From Cyclina sinensis (Eukaryota > Mollusca > Bivalvia > Venerida > Veneridae): a DNA stretch of 64,000 bases. Under the pieces are notes generated by a model. The model saw only the letters and a list, made by a program, of their open reading frames with translations. It was not told the origin of the DNA and made no database searches. The position numbers and the translations under genes were made by a program. Below, in pieces: positions 14,571 through 26,302 of this stretch; the first letter of the stretch is position 1, and each line of letters begins with the position of its first letter. Where the stretch lies: NCBI GenBank assembly GCA_012932295.1, contig JAAONU010000018.1, forward strand, positions 4,210,206 through 4,274,205. The letters are read 5' to 3'.

Positions 14571-15848
14571 CAATGTCTGTGTATGATTATTTGAATTCTG
14601 CAAAGCTTTTAATCTCTGTCACAATGACGGACTAGCATGTTGTGGGCTTAGGGGTTACATATGTGTCTTTACTTTTAAGATGCTTTGAAAAGGCATCGAT
14701 TAAAGTTTTAACCGAATGTATCTAAATGTGGATAAGAACATTTAACATATTTGGGTTGAAAGAAAATCTACTTTACACCCTGTTATGTTGCACAAAAAGT
14801 TTCATTTAAACTCAGCCAAACCTGAGCTACTGTGTAAGAAAATACTGAAATGTTATTTGCATTTTCCTTCATATCTTGTTTCTTTCCGAAGACAAAAATA
14901 TCATTGTTATACGTGTCTTTGTTCTTTTTTAAGTTGTTGTTGTTCGTGTAATTAAAGAAAAGATGTTGTGAAATGTTTTTTTTACATGTTTTATCTCTAT
15001 TTTGAATGAAACAGAAACAAAAATTAAAGAGAATATAGTATTATTTATTGTTTTCTTGTTTAAAAACCCCTTGTTCCTCCTTCAGTTTTGATAAACGTAC
15101 CTCTCCCTTGAACTTTAAAGACTTCAATTATCCATTATCTAAGATTCTAATTAAATTTTTTACTGTCGTTCACGAGGCCGGTACAATATACATTTATTTT
15201 TAAGTAAATCTGCTCTATATTTCTGATGTAAATCTGTTGCAACCATATACTATATACTACGCTTATAGAAAGCTGGTCTTGTAATGGAATCAAGTGCTTA
15301 TCTAAAAAGTCCAGTTTAAATTTAGCTTAATGTTACGTGGTATTGATTGCCTTCGTATTTTATATGCTTGGTTATGAATCAGACAGAAAGCTGTCTCGCA
15401 CTGAGAATATTCATTTTCTCTCAAAGAGTATATCACATGTATGTGAGACGTGTTACCTATGCTTACTCATTTCGTGCAGGTTTCGGTCGGAAAGTTATTC
15501 ACATAATATTGAAGAAAGATAAGGCATGATGACTTAACTGTAGAATAAAGATAAATCTGATTATATATTTAATTGACGGGTCAAAGATCTTTACAAATAA
15601 TGCGTGCACGCAAAGATAAGCAAGTTTGGCAGAGTCAGTTAAAAAGTAATGTTTATATTTTACAAAAGTATCTCTGACTAAATTTGCGATCATATTACAC
15701 AAAACGTCTCTTGGTTTATTTTTTAGTTTTAATTTGAGGTCTCAATTAAATTAATTTGCATATTTTCTGCACCGTTATTTTGGAAACGCTCGCACAACAA
15801 TTATTGAACGTAAAAAGAAAAAAAAAACGTCAAAAGAAACCATAAAAC

Positions 15849-15908
15849 CGTATCAGCCTAGAGGTTGCCACTCGAGACACAACATTGGTTCGAATCCACA
15901 CGATACTT
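15849..15908 (+). repeat. tRNA-like SINE head
   Basis: Exact B box GGTTCGAATCC (15887-15897), an A-box-like CAGCCTAGAGG before it, and a short closing stem GTATC/GATAC (15850-15854 with 15902-15906). It is too degenerate for a functional tRNA, so a SINE head is likelier. Confidence 0.5.
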
Positions 15909-17770
15909 AGTTTCCGGTTAGTAATCTGCTTAGTAATTCCACCACTGTATAGCGTAGCCCGCAATGAAATACGAAACTTCAAAACAGCATCAGTTTTGTT
16001 AAAAAGCTGCAACGTTGGATTCGGCTTTGGTCTGTCTTGACTTGTTCCCTATTACAACATGGAAAAATCATTAACAAAATAAACCAGTCCGTGTGCCGCC
16101 ATGTTTTTTTCACTATCCTACTCTAGAAACAGGACGTGTTTAGCGTATGCATGGTGTATTCCTTTACATTTCCCATCGCTTTCTGGTGGCTGGAAGGCAC
16201 CGGCTATTACTCTCATAAGGTCAAAGCAAGGAACCCATTAAAATATAAACAGATTATAAAGGGAAAAATGTTATCTGAAATAATTATGTCTCTGTAAACG
16301 CGTAATAGAAAATGAGTATGATTTTGTAACTGTATGTTCTGGGCACTTAAATTATGTTGTATGATATGTCACATTGATAAAACATTGAACGAAATTATGA
16401 ATTTTATACAGCTGTTTGCATATTTTAAAACATATATTTTGCATGCACATGCGTCTGATTTGTTTAAAATAGCTTCTGTCTTGTGTGCCACGCGACTGAT
16501 TTAGCATACAGGACGCCATATGGTAGCCATATCCTTATATATAATTGTCTGTGGTTTATTTTCTACCTAGGATCTATTTCAGTCCTGAAGTGACTCAATA
16601 ATCAATGCTGCTGTTTGTTTTAACCAGCCTGTCAGTAAATTAACCAGACCACACGTTTGTTGTATGAACATTGCCCAGGGGTAAATATGTCGGTTCCTAT
16701 TCTTTTTGAGTTTATTCAGCGAGGGTACTCGTAGCCCATTTGACGTATGCTTTAGGAATGATGTTACCTGAAAAATGCCGAAATCATCAACAGAGATAAA
16801 TTTGGATGTTATAAATTCTCAGTGTAGTATCTATAAATGAGACCTTGACTAAAGGTGTCCAAAAGACCATGCGTTCAGGGTATCGAAGTTTCGAACCAGG
16901 CTTTAGAGTACCCATGTGATCACAAATCTATTCCTTGTGCAATTTGATACATATCTTCCGTCTTTCTAATCGACCTCGTTGTCCGTCCTAAGGCGAGACT
17001 ATAACAGTCATATTGTAATTCTTTCATATTTTTAAATGTTATATCAATCATACGACTGTAACTAAAAAAAGGCCAACATTAAAATTAGAATGTTCTATGT
17101 TAATCTGAATCTATAAACCCAAATTAACTAACGCTATGCAAAATTGAAAGGAAACCTCTATTCGATCATTCTAATCTACTACAGTTGGGGGTGGAATGTT
17201 AGCAAAACCAATGTTCAGCCAATCAATTTATTGATATTATCTGACCACCGTTTTAAGTCGAAAACCACTTTCTTTAAGGAACGAACCATACGTGTGCCCC
17301 TTTAAGGTTAAGCCATCTTGCTTCTGACGACAAAAATAGTGTTCTGTGAGAATAACTATTCTAACACGACAATTTACATTACAGTCCGGATAAAGTAAAT
17401 AAATTTGGCTGACATTTAGCTCTAAGCAAAGTATGTAAGGTATTAAATCCGATTATATAAAAATGTTTGCCCTCAGTACCTTCTCAGATTATTTGCTTAA
17501 GGTATACACAAAATTACGCCGTAATTACCTATTTTTGACTGAACACAACAAAAGACATATCAATGCGTGATAACTATACACCTGCCCAATTTGCCCAAGG
17601 CATGTTAAACATAATCTGAATATAAACGGCTTACACTACTCGGAGTTTACAATACTAAAATTAAATCTATTGATCTGCAGTGAAATTGCACAAAAAGAGT
17701 CTTACACTGTTTCTCTTGTTTTAACTAATAAGGGACCATTGAACGTGTTTGTTTTAAATGAAAATATAGA

Positions 17771-20293
17771 ATGAACAGGAAGTTACAAAAAATATTACTG
17801 ACACTAACACTATTCCAAGGACTTTTCTTTTTCGTTTGTATTCTGTTTTATGTATTAAATGGAAAGATCGGTGACGTTAAGGATTCAGAAAAACACTTTA
17901 TAGGAAGCAGTGAAGGTAGATCTGTCAATAACGTGTTCAGAAAAAATAAAACAAGCAATAACACTGTGGCAAGCAATGGCACTGTGGCAAGAACTGGAGA
18001 CTGTAAAGAAATAAGGTTTCTGCAAGAACTTGTGGACGAGAACGCTTGGTTACCAGTAGATAATCGCAAGACTATGTTCGTGTTTTCCGCATATTACATA
18101 AAACACAGAGCCAAAGTTTTCATAATTGGTGCTAAACAAACTGAAGCAGTCGATGGGGTTTGCCAGTTTTGGTACTGGAGTCCAGATACCGGACAGTTCC
18201 TGGTTAAAGAACGGCACGTTTATACTAGATTGCCACGAGAAGGTCACGGAAAAATGTAAGTTTCATATTTTATCATCAGTATACTATAAGCAAACTATCA
18301 AGCCTGGCCGACAGCTGTGACATTTTCAGTTCATTAGCAAGCAAATTAGCAAGTTCAGTCATTTATAACTTATATCCCATTTTGACTTTTTTGGTAGAGG
18401 AAAAGGCATAAAACGGCATAATACCATTTTTAGAAAAAAAAGAAACTTGTCCATTTTCAAATAATTTCAAATGTTTGAATAATCGCTATGTACACACTTC
18501 AAAGTAACTCAAATAGGTAAAATATTCAAGTCGAAACTTTCGGCCATATACAAACCTTGTTCTTTATTTTTGTTTCTAGCCACAGGTTAGAAACGATAAC
18601 ACTTCAAAATGTATCATTAAGTTTCATAAAAAATAACAGGTATTCATGTAAGGTAGTCAGAGATATATAGACTGAGATGTTGTTTTGTTGATAGTCTGCC
18701 CCCCCCCCCATTCCACACATACAAAATTGGTAAAAAATACGAAGTAAACATTTTCACATTATCACTTGTAAGAAATAATGCATTTTCAGTCAATGAAATG
18801 GACTAATTCTTTTACTACCTTGTTATAACTAAAATTGCATGGCATTATTTTTATACTTCCTTGTCCAAATCGCTAGTTGGTAAAACAAATAAACACAACA
18901 AAACAGGACACAATACATGCATTTATCTTAAGACTTAAACTATAGACAATCTTACAATGTGATGTTCAAGTCTTGCGAGAGAGCATTTATTAATCCTTGT
19001 TTAATGTCTTAAAAAGTCGTTTCTCACTCAGTCTGCACAAACATATTTATTACTGACCCGACTGCTTGGATTGTCTGTACTAACAAATGCCATTAGTACA
19101 GTAATTCTTCTTTCGATATTAAATAAAGGCAATAGAATTGACAAATCAAAATTAATTAAAGGATTTTTTTTTATACTTGAAAAAGAATGTATAGAATTTA
19201 CATTTGTAGACATTGCTGGAATCTGTTTAACTGTTAAAACACAGAGAGTGACAAACAGTTCGACATTTACATAACTCGAAATGCATAATCAGTATTATTT
19301 CTTCTTTGTTCTTTTATTTACAGATTTACTTCGACTATTTTCGAATGTCCTCTTCCTTCTTCTGATATGCCGTCCTATATTTCGCTTGGAACAAAATCAT
19401 GTGAGACACCGCTAAATATGGTTCGCGTGAGAAATGCATCGAAACCAGACATGTATAAACATAAATTCGCAGTTTGTCTTTCTCCTTTATACTTTAAGTA
19501 TGGCCGTGCATATGAACTTGTTGAATGGATCGAGTTAAACAGAATCCTAGGAGCAAATAAGTTCATTGTGTATAATATTTCAACTGCCATCAATACAGAA
19601 CAGGTGCTAGCATATTATTCAAAACGAGGCTTAACGGAAGTTGTGCAATGGCGTTTACCAATGACAGTGAGTTCATCTCCGAAAATAAAGATAAAAAATG
19701 AAATCCATTACTTTGGTCAAAGTGCTGCGTTAAATGACTGTTTGTTCAGAAGTAAGCATGATTCTGAGTTTGCAGTAAACGAAGATCTGGATGAATTCAT
19801 TATTCCACATGGCAGCGAGATGTTTAATTGGACTGATATTATCAAACATGTCGGAGAAGACGAAAGCGTTTATTTAGTGCGAAGCACATATTTCCGAAAA
19901 GAATGGGAAAACACTTTGGAAGACTTCCCTGGCAGAGATATAGTGGAACAGTATAAAATTATAACCTTGCAGAAATTTGAGCACGAAAGGAGAATTTTCA
20001 GTCCAAAACAACGTTCAAAATATATAGCTCGAACAGCGACAGTTGATTACTTATTAACACATGAAGTAGCGGGTGCAAAAAACACCGTAGTACCAACAGA
20101 GATTGCACTTGTACATCACTACAGAAACTGGTTCAATCAAAAGGACAGAGTAGGTCAGGTTAAAGATGAGACTGTTAAACAGAAGTTTGGGAAGAATCTG
20201 ATAAAACGTGTGCATAATATTTGGAAAGATCTCGCCGGTGTAAAACTTGATATTCCTTTGGAAGAGAATGTTAACAACGAAACAAATGTATAA
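17771..20293 (+). CDS. Glycosyltransferase family 92 protein, paralogue A (2 exons)
   Basis: Exons 17771-18255 and 19324-20293 (donor gtaagt, acceptor ttacag, phase 2) give 484 residues. Residues ~8-30 form one membrane anchor, typical of a type II Golgi enzyme. A stem with NKT, NNT and NGT glycosylation sites follows, then a small domain (AWLPVD, MFVFSAYY, CQFWYW). Exon 2 carries GT92/DUF23: FAVCLSP, LVEWIELNRILGANKFIVYN, EIHYFGQ, the DxD-like DLDEF (~316-320) and HHYRNW (~426-431). Known GT92 enzymes transfer galactose (nematode GALT-1 onto core fucose; plant GALS galactan synthases), so UDP-Gal use is an inference. Just before DLDE it has Glu where the other three copies have Ile or Leu. 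It is first of four copies in the window. AATAAA lies at 20510-20515. Confidence 0.9.
18256..19323 (+). other. Intron of GT92 paralogue A
   Basis: 1.07-kb phase-2 intron with a C-homopolymer near 18702. Nothing else recognisable. Confidence 0.75.
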
Positions 20294-22035
20294 ATAGTAT
20301 TGAACATGGCCTTACTATTGATAATCAACTACTTCACACCAAATGATAACAGCCTTATCAGCAAGTTTTCAGATTTTAAAACGATGAGAAGATTTCAATT
20401 GGTATTTTCCCTTAACTAGAGTAATACATTTTATCGTTTGTGGTTTACATTAATTTTGTAAGTCGTACATGTTGGCAAGTTAATAATACTTGTGCAGTAC
20501 AACGACAAAAATAAACAATTTACATAGGTATATTACTAAGCCTTATACTTTTGATTTGTAAATTCTTCAATATTCAAGCGCTTAGTGAAAAGAAATGATT
20601 AATTTGTTGTCACTGCTTTCTTTTTTCTGTTATCTGGTCTTTTATTTAGATTGGTACCCGATGTATGTGCAAAAAAGATGTTAACACTCGAACATAGGTT
20701 ACCAATAGAAATACTTGTTTTTATTTTCTATATCTTTGTATACTAGTGCGGCTTAACCTATCATCTCTAATTTTGGTATACTACGTTAAGGAAATTCAGT
20801 TACAACCACAGTAATTTGTAGTGAAATCAGTGACCGCTGAAAGTCACTTCAATATATTAAACATAGGTTAAAAGTTTCTACCTACCCCATGTACACTGTC
20901 TTCATGGTCTTTCATCGTCATCTATGTTTGTGCATTGATCCTAATGAGTGTGCCACTCTCTTGTTGAACGGTGAAGGTCGCTTTTTTCAGGTTTTTTTGT
21001 AATCAAATTGAGGGACTAAGCTGCAGGATTCACCCAGAATAACCTGAATCCCTAAAATAACAATAAAGGATTTGCGATTATGTTGAAAATACCACTTTGA
21101 AGATAATATTTTTTAAACGTTCTGTATAAAACGTAGGAACAGATAGAACTTTTCAAAAAATAATATTTTCGTTGATAATCTGTTAGGATATTCAACAATG
21201 CTCTTGCATAATAAATGACAATGCTTGTAGCAAAACTCCTTTATCAAAGCGTCAAATGAAAGATAAAGAAAATGCTTTTCGGTTTCTTAGTTATCGCTGT
21301 TCATAATTCTTCCGTCTCTATCTTTTTTTCTTAAGTGTACAAACAACACGCGTTTACTTTAAATCGATTTCTTATACGTGTTTTAGGCGCGGGGCTGACG
21401 GATATATTAATAGTAGTAAACTACAGGACATGCCATCAATTGCGAGTTCCGTCTCACCACTCCTCCGTTATCATGACAAACCGAGGTCATATACGCCGAG
21501 TTAATAAAAAACAACAACAACAACAACAAGTCTCTCATAAATGGGACTTTTTATGTATCCAACACTATCTCTACAACCTTAAATGAGTAAATTCTTCAGG
21601 GGGCTTAGATTATATGAGAAACCGGTACCAACGATACATTAACTCAGAAGAATTTTAATTACACAGAGAAACTAACCAACCTGTGAAGATTACATGTGAT
21701 CAGTAACAATAATAAATCATTACATATTAGATTAATTATGTCGTCCACAGTGAAACAATGTTAGTTTTACAAGTAGCATAAATATCTTACCTCCGATGCT
21801 CAAGGTGTGTAATACATGGTCTCTATCTAAAGCTAAGTACTGTCCAAAATAAGGGTACTACGAAGTACAATAAACAGTGCTTTTTAAGGTTTGCTCGTAC
21901 GATTTAAAACGAGGCTAGTCCATGTACGAGATGACAGTTCCCTTAAAAACACTATCTCATAACCGAAAAACTTTTTTTTTGAGCCGTGTTATCCAGTTTT
22001 TGAAATATTTGTCGTATTCTCCGAGGACACAGGTA
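20294..22035. other. Intergenic, no gene seen
   Basis: AT-rich stretch with a short CAA tract near 21510. No coding or structured repeat recognised. Confidence 0.6.
20510..20515 (+). promoter_or_regulatory. Poly(A) signal of GT92 paralogue A
   Basis: AATAAA 217 bp after the stop codon. Confidence 0.4.
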
Positions 22036-22682
22036 AACAGCTGATCCCACAGGCGTTTCTCGAGCTGATCCCATAGGTGTTCCTCGAGCTGATCCTACAG
22101 TCGTTTCTCAAGCTGATCCTACATGCGTTTCTCCAGCTGATTCCACAGAAATTCCGCGAGCTGATCCCGTGTGCGTGCCTCGAGCTGATCCCACAGGCGT
22201 TCCTCGAGCTGATCCCACAGACATTCCGCGAGCTGATCCCACAGACATTCCGCGAGCTGATCCCACAGGCATTCCTCGGGCTGATCCCACAGGCGTTCCT
22301 AGAGCTGATTCCACAGGCGTTTCTCCAGCTGATCCCACAGGCGTTCCTCGAACTGCTGCCACAGGTGTTCCTTCAGCTGATCCTAAAGGTGTTTCTCCAG
22401 TTGATCCCGCAGGCATTCCTCGAGCTGATCCCATAGGCATTCCTCGGGCTGATCCCACAGGCGTTCTTCGAGCTGATCCCACAGGCATTCCTCGAGCTGA
22501 TCCCACAGGCATTCCTCGGGTTGATCCCACAGGCGTTCCTAGAGCTGATACCACAGGCGTTTCTCCAGTTGATCCCACAGGCATTCCTCGAGCTGATCCC
22601 ATAGGCATTCCTCCAGCTGCTGCCACAGGTGTTCCTTCAGCTGATCCTAAAGGCATTCCTCCAGCTGATCCCACTGGCGTAG
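22036..22682. repeat. 24-bp minisatellite, ~27 copies, open in several frames
   Basis: Unit is close to cgagctgatcccacaggcattcct. Because 24 is divisible by three and no indels have accumulated, long frames stay open on both strands. The plus frame encodes an 8-residue repeat PRADPTG(I/V) without a stop from just after a TAA at ~22033 to 22705; a second plus frame reads AFLELIPQ and the minus strand reads GSARGMPV. Copies differ mainly at three to five positions. Whether any frame is translated cannot be judged. The repeat ends at ctcccag|gtaaga, which resembles a splice donor. Confidence 0.93.
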
Positions 22683-22699
22683 TTGTTTTTCTTTCTCCC

Positions 22700-23060
22700 A
22701 GGTAAGAGTGTTTTCAATCACGGGAAGAGAGAGTTGTCACAGAGAGCCAGGTCCGGTATGTTAGTGATGTTTGGAAGAATGGCAACCTCTTTTGACTTCA
22801 AAAAGTCCGTAACAATATGGGCCTTGATGGCCGGGCACGTTGACACCCAGAAAATGGACAAAATTCAGAACTGTTTTAGGGCAACAGTGTTTGTAGTACT
22901 TCTTTAACTGCCTCAGTATTCAGTACGACGTTTTTGTAAAACCGGCATTTTGGTGCGGCCGTCTTGTATGACGGAACCCTTACTTTTGAACAATATTGCA
23001 TTTAGAACACATCAGTCGCATTAGTTACGGGACACCCATCCTGTTCTTGAACGACCTAAA
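22700..23060 (-). pseudogene. Mariner-family transposase relic
   Basis: On the minus strand, fragments in changing frames resemble the C-terminal half of mariner transposases: KTAAPKCRFYKN with VLNTEAVKEVLQTL, then HIVTDFLKSKEVAILP, then NIPDLALCDNSLFP, the equivalent of the family's SPDLAPCDYFLFP segment with the last catalytic Asp. Stops and frameshifts show it is dead. It borders the LTR element on one side and the 24-bp minisatellite on the other. Confidence 0.65.
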
Positions 23061-23113
23061 CAGCGTTTTTGTTTTAGTTATGTGATCATCCATGTTTGGA
23101 ATCAAGGTCATAA

Positions 23114-23585
23114 TGTCGTCGGTTATCGTGTTTAGCAGTTATGGACGTGGGTATTAGGGGATAATGGACAACCAGACAAATATCAACAGTTCCATAATCT
23201 ATTCCTCAGTGAATACGATAGTCATCTGTAATAAACATAAACAAACCATAAGGGCAAAGAAAATGATAAATAAAACAATTACACCTAAAGACCAATACAA
23301 ATCAATTGAATACACAATCAATACATCTTTATAAAGAAATTAAATCATTTTACCTGTGCAAGTATAAATATACAAGCATATAGTTTGGGCTGTTTATCAT
23401 AAGCAAACAATGGCGATGTTTTGTTTTGATTTTTGAAGTAAGCGGGGCGGAAACGGAATTGAAAAGACTGGTTACTAACTAATCGAATTATCGGAAAGGG
23501 TGTTCTTAGCAAACGGACCTGAGGTAAGACGTATATATATATGAATAAATCAAAGAATAGATTCGAATAAAGGAACCCTATAACA
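23114..23585 (-). repeat. LTR (3' LTR of the minus-strand element)
   Basis: 472 bp. In element orientation it begins TGTTATAGGG and ends CGACA (TG...CA). An extra caaagaat-type insertion near 23552 is absent from the other LTR. Confidence 0.93.
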
Positions 23586-23598
23586 TACTCCCCCTGCC
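23586..23598 (-). other. Polypurine tract of LTR element
   Basis: Minus strand GGCAGGGGGAGTA lies directly upstream of the 3' LTR, where plus-strand DNA synthesis is primed. Confidence 0.7.
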
Positions 23599-24255
23599 GA
23601 AAAATGGCGTCTCGACATTTGAACCAGGGAGTCACTAAATTAAATTTGCACAGAATACAAAGCGGAGGATATAATTATCTCGCATCACAAAATATTATTA
23701 TTCTAGTATTGTATCTACAGCAAAAATTAATATCCACAATTAAATTCATACAAAGATTGAATATATTACACATGGAATATAGTGTATAAATATAAAGATG
23801 TACACGAGGGTAATACTCCTAGTATAACAATATGACTTTGATATCATAAAGACAAAATAAGATTTAACATGCTTATATAAATATTTAAGCAAACTGAAAT
23901 ATGTCTAGCAACATAATCCCTATACATTTTTTCAAAAATTATTGAAAGAATACCAAGACAAAAGTTTTCCACACACATTCAGTTGTTAACAAAACTCTAA
24001 GGTTCTCATCTCTATGTAAATTAAACTTAAGAGATTGCATGATCAAAATCATTCATTTATTCTGCAGAATCCCAAAGACAACTTGCAATTAGAGAAGTTA
24101 TGTATTCTAGAATGATTCACTTAAAACAAAATCTCTTTAAATTAGAGGTAAGTATTGAAATATATTCAATTCCCCTTAAGCAGATTTAATCGTCAACACG
24201 TTCATTTTAAGTGAACGCATAACTTTACTTCACTATTTCCCGCCACACAATTGAT

Positions 24256-25758
24256 TCATTTGCCAATGATTAGAACGTTGCCATTCTGGACGACGTATTT
24301 GTCACTTGCGTCTTCTTGTAATGACATTTTCGCATTGTCTGTGTTTGCAGCTTGATTTCTTCTAGCAGGAATGACGTATCTGGGCACTCCATCTTCGTCA
24401 CCTCGGAGGCTTGACTTGAGTGGCAGTAGCAGGTTTCTGTGCACGGTACGAATTTTTCTAGATCTGCCGTTCTGTTTCTTGATGTCGTATACTGGTGTAT
24501 TCTCATCTGGTTTGGATACCACGATATACGGCTCAGTTTCCCACTTGGCGGCAATCTTGTTCTTCCCTCTGATAGTAACGTTCTTGGCAAGTACTAAGTC
24601 ACCTGGTTGCAAGACTGATGACCTAGCTTTCTTGTCGTATTGCCGTTTATTGACTTTTGCTGTTTCCTCCGCTGTTTGTTTTGCCTTTTGGTAAGCAAAC
24701 GACAGTCTGTCTCTGAGTTTACGTACATACTCATTCCTAGACTTGGCTTTATTATCATCAAAGTTGAGACCTAGCAAGGCATCGACTGCTAACTTAGGCT
24801 GCCGACCAAACATGATGTAGTAGGGAGAGTATGATGTACTATCGTGAATAGTGACATTATAAGCATGTGTCATGGGAGCTACGTATGATTTCCAGTCTGC
24901 TTTCTTCGTCTCTGGTAAACAACCAAGCATCTTTAGAAGGGTCTGGTTAAATCGTTCGCAGAGGCCATTACCCATCGGGTGATAAGGAGTTTTCCTTGAT
25001 TTGGCGATGCCTGTTATCTTACAAAGTTCTTTAACAAGGTCACTCTCAAAGTTGGTTCCTTGGTCGCTATGGATACGGCTTGGAAATCTATAATGAACAA
25101 AGAATTGTTCGAAGAGGACTTTCACTGTCGTTGCCGCCGTCTGGTTCTTGGTAGGGAAAGCTTGAGCGTACCTTGTAAAGTGATCTGTGATGACCAGTAT
25201 GTGCTCAAACCCACCCTTGGAACGTTCGAGGCTCAGGAAATCTATGCAGACTATCTCCATGGGTTCAGATGACGAGATATTGACAAGAGGATCTGTTTCA
25301 GATCGGCTTTTCCTCAGTTTGCATCTCGCACACTCCGCCACCATTTCCTCGATATATTTGTCCAAACCAGGCCAAAAGAAACGTTGCTTGAAGAGTGACG
25401 TCGTTCGGTCACGGGCCTGATGTGCTAAATCATCGTGCAATGCCTTAAATACTTCGCTACGCGCAGATTCAGGAAGCACAAGTTGCTTGTACGCGTACCC
25501 TTTATACCGACTGGATCTATAAACGACACCGTCTCTGAGTTCCAAGTTATCCCAGTCACGTAAGTATTTGACCACCGGTAGAATGTCTTCACTGACCCGC
25601 TGAGCAGACGGTCGAGTGCCTTTTTCCATGTGTTCTAAGACTTTCGCAATGACAGGATCTTGTAGCTGTAAGTTTCTCCAATCCCTAGAACTCAAAGATT
25701 GCGAGTTGACGATGTCGGCAGGAATCTCTTGTGTCTGTACTGGATCTACTTTTTTCAA
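24256..25758 (-). CDS. Retrotransposon integrase ORF (500 aa)
   Basis: Integrase part of the LTR element. An HHCC zinc-binding region (H108, H113, C143, C146) precedes the DDE core: D173 in CIDFLS, D232 in HSDQGT and E268 in GLCERFNQ, with 35 residues between the last two. The C-terminal part carries a GDLVLAKN-type tail. All catalytic residues are present. The true protein is the downstream part of a pol polyprotein; the frame is entered from the RNase H frame at a T-run near 25750, so this ORF has no start of its own. Confidence 0.9.
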   Translation of the reverse strand: MKKVDPVQTQEIPADIVNSQSLSSRDWRNLQLQDPVIAKVLEHMEKGTRPSAQRVSEDILPVVKYLRDWDNLELRDGVVYRSSRYKGYAYKQLVLPESARSEVFKALHDDLAHQARDRTTSLFKQRFFWPGLDKYIEEMVAECARCKLRKSRSETDPLVNISSSEPMEIVCIDFLSLERSKGGFEHILVITDHFTRYAQAFPTKNQTAATTVKVLFEQFFVHYRFPSRIHSDQGTNFESDLVKELCKITGIAKSRKTPYHPMGNGLCERFNQTLLKMLGCLPETKKADWKSYVAPMTHAYNVTIHDSTSYSPYYIMFGRQPKLAVDALLGLNFDDNKAKSRNEYVRKLRDRLSFAYQKAKQTAEETAKVNKRQYDKKARSSVLQPGDLVLAKNVTIRGKNKIAAKWETEPYIVVSKPDENTPVYDIKKQNGRSRKIRTVHRNLLLPLKSSLRGDEDGVPRYVIPARRNQAANTDNAKMSLQEDASDKYVVQNGNVLIIGK

Positions 25759-26302
25759 GGGATTCGGGACTCAAAAGCGTTGTTGCTAGAGAATTTGCTG
25801 AAAGTTCTGCACTTACTCCTAATGGCATTGCAGAAACAACAGTTTCGTTGATGGTGGTTGATGAAATTTCACCATCTTGTTTGATACGTGACAATCCGTC
25901 AGCAGCTGCGTTACTTTTTCCACTTCTGTAACTAATCTTGAAGTCATAATTGGAGAGTGAAGCATTCCATCGTTGTGCAGTGGCGTCTAGTTTAGCAGTT
26001 GTATTAACGTATGTTAAAGGGTTGATATCTGTAATTACTTCAAATTTCGATCCATAGAGGTAGTCGTGGAATTTTTCTGTTATAGCCCATTTTAACGCCA
26101 AATATTCTAGTTTGTGTGCCGGATAGTTTATTTCAGACGGTTTCAAAGATCTGCTGGCGTATGCAATGACTCTCTTCACTCCATCCTGTTTCTGACGTAA
26201 TATTGCTCCATGTCCAATTTTAGAAGAATCTGTTTCTACTTCAAAAGGTTTTGTATAGTCTGCATAGGTCAGAAGTGGGGGGTTTACGAGGTTTCTTTTC
26301 AA
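25685..26302 (-). pseudogene. Retrotransposon RNase H segment (frame-broken)
   Basis: Ty3/gypsy RNase H: FEVETDSSKIGHGAILRQ, KLEYLALKWAI and the weak VITDINPL give the acidic residues, followed by the chromatin-distal KSNAAADGLSR motif. Both borders are frameshifts relative to RT (near 26345) and integrase (near 25750), each beside an A/T homopolymer. Confidence 0.85.

Larger units (their letters stand above)
14482..17770. other. Intergenic stretch between formin and first GT92 gene
   Basis: Contains the formin 3' UTR and one tRNA-like SINE head at ~15849. No convincing coding region: the short ORFs lack family resemblance and splice context. Confidence 0.6.

Noticed and set aside
16880..16900. 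B-box-like gtttcgaaccagg
   Set aside because: No convincing A box or stem.
22036..22682. CRISPR-like array (24-bp and 40-bp repeats)
   Set aside because: Units are contiguous without spacers and the genome is eukaryotic.
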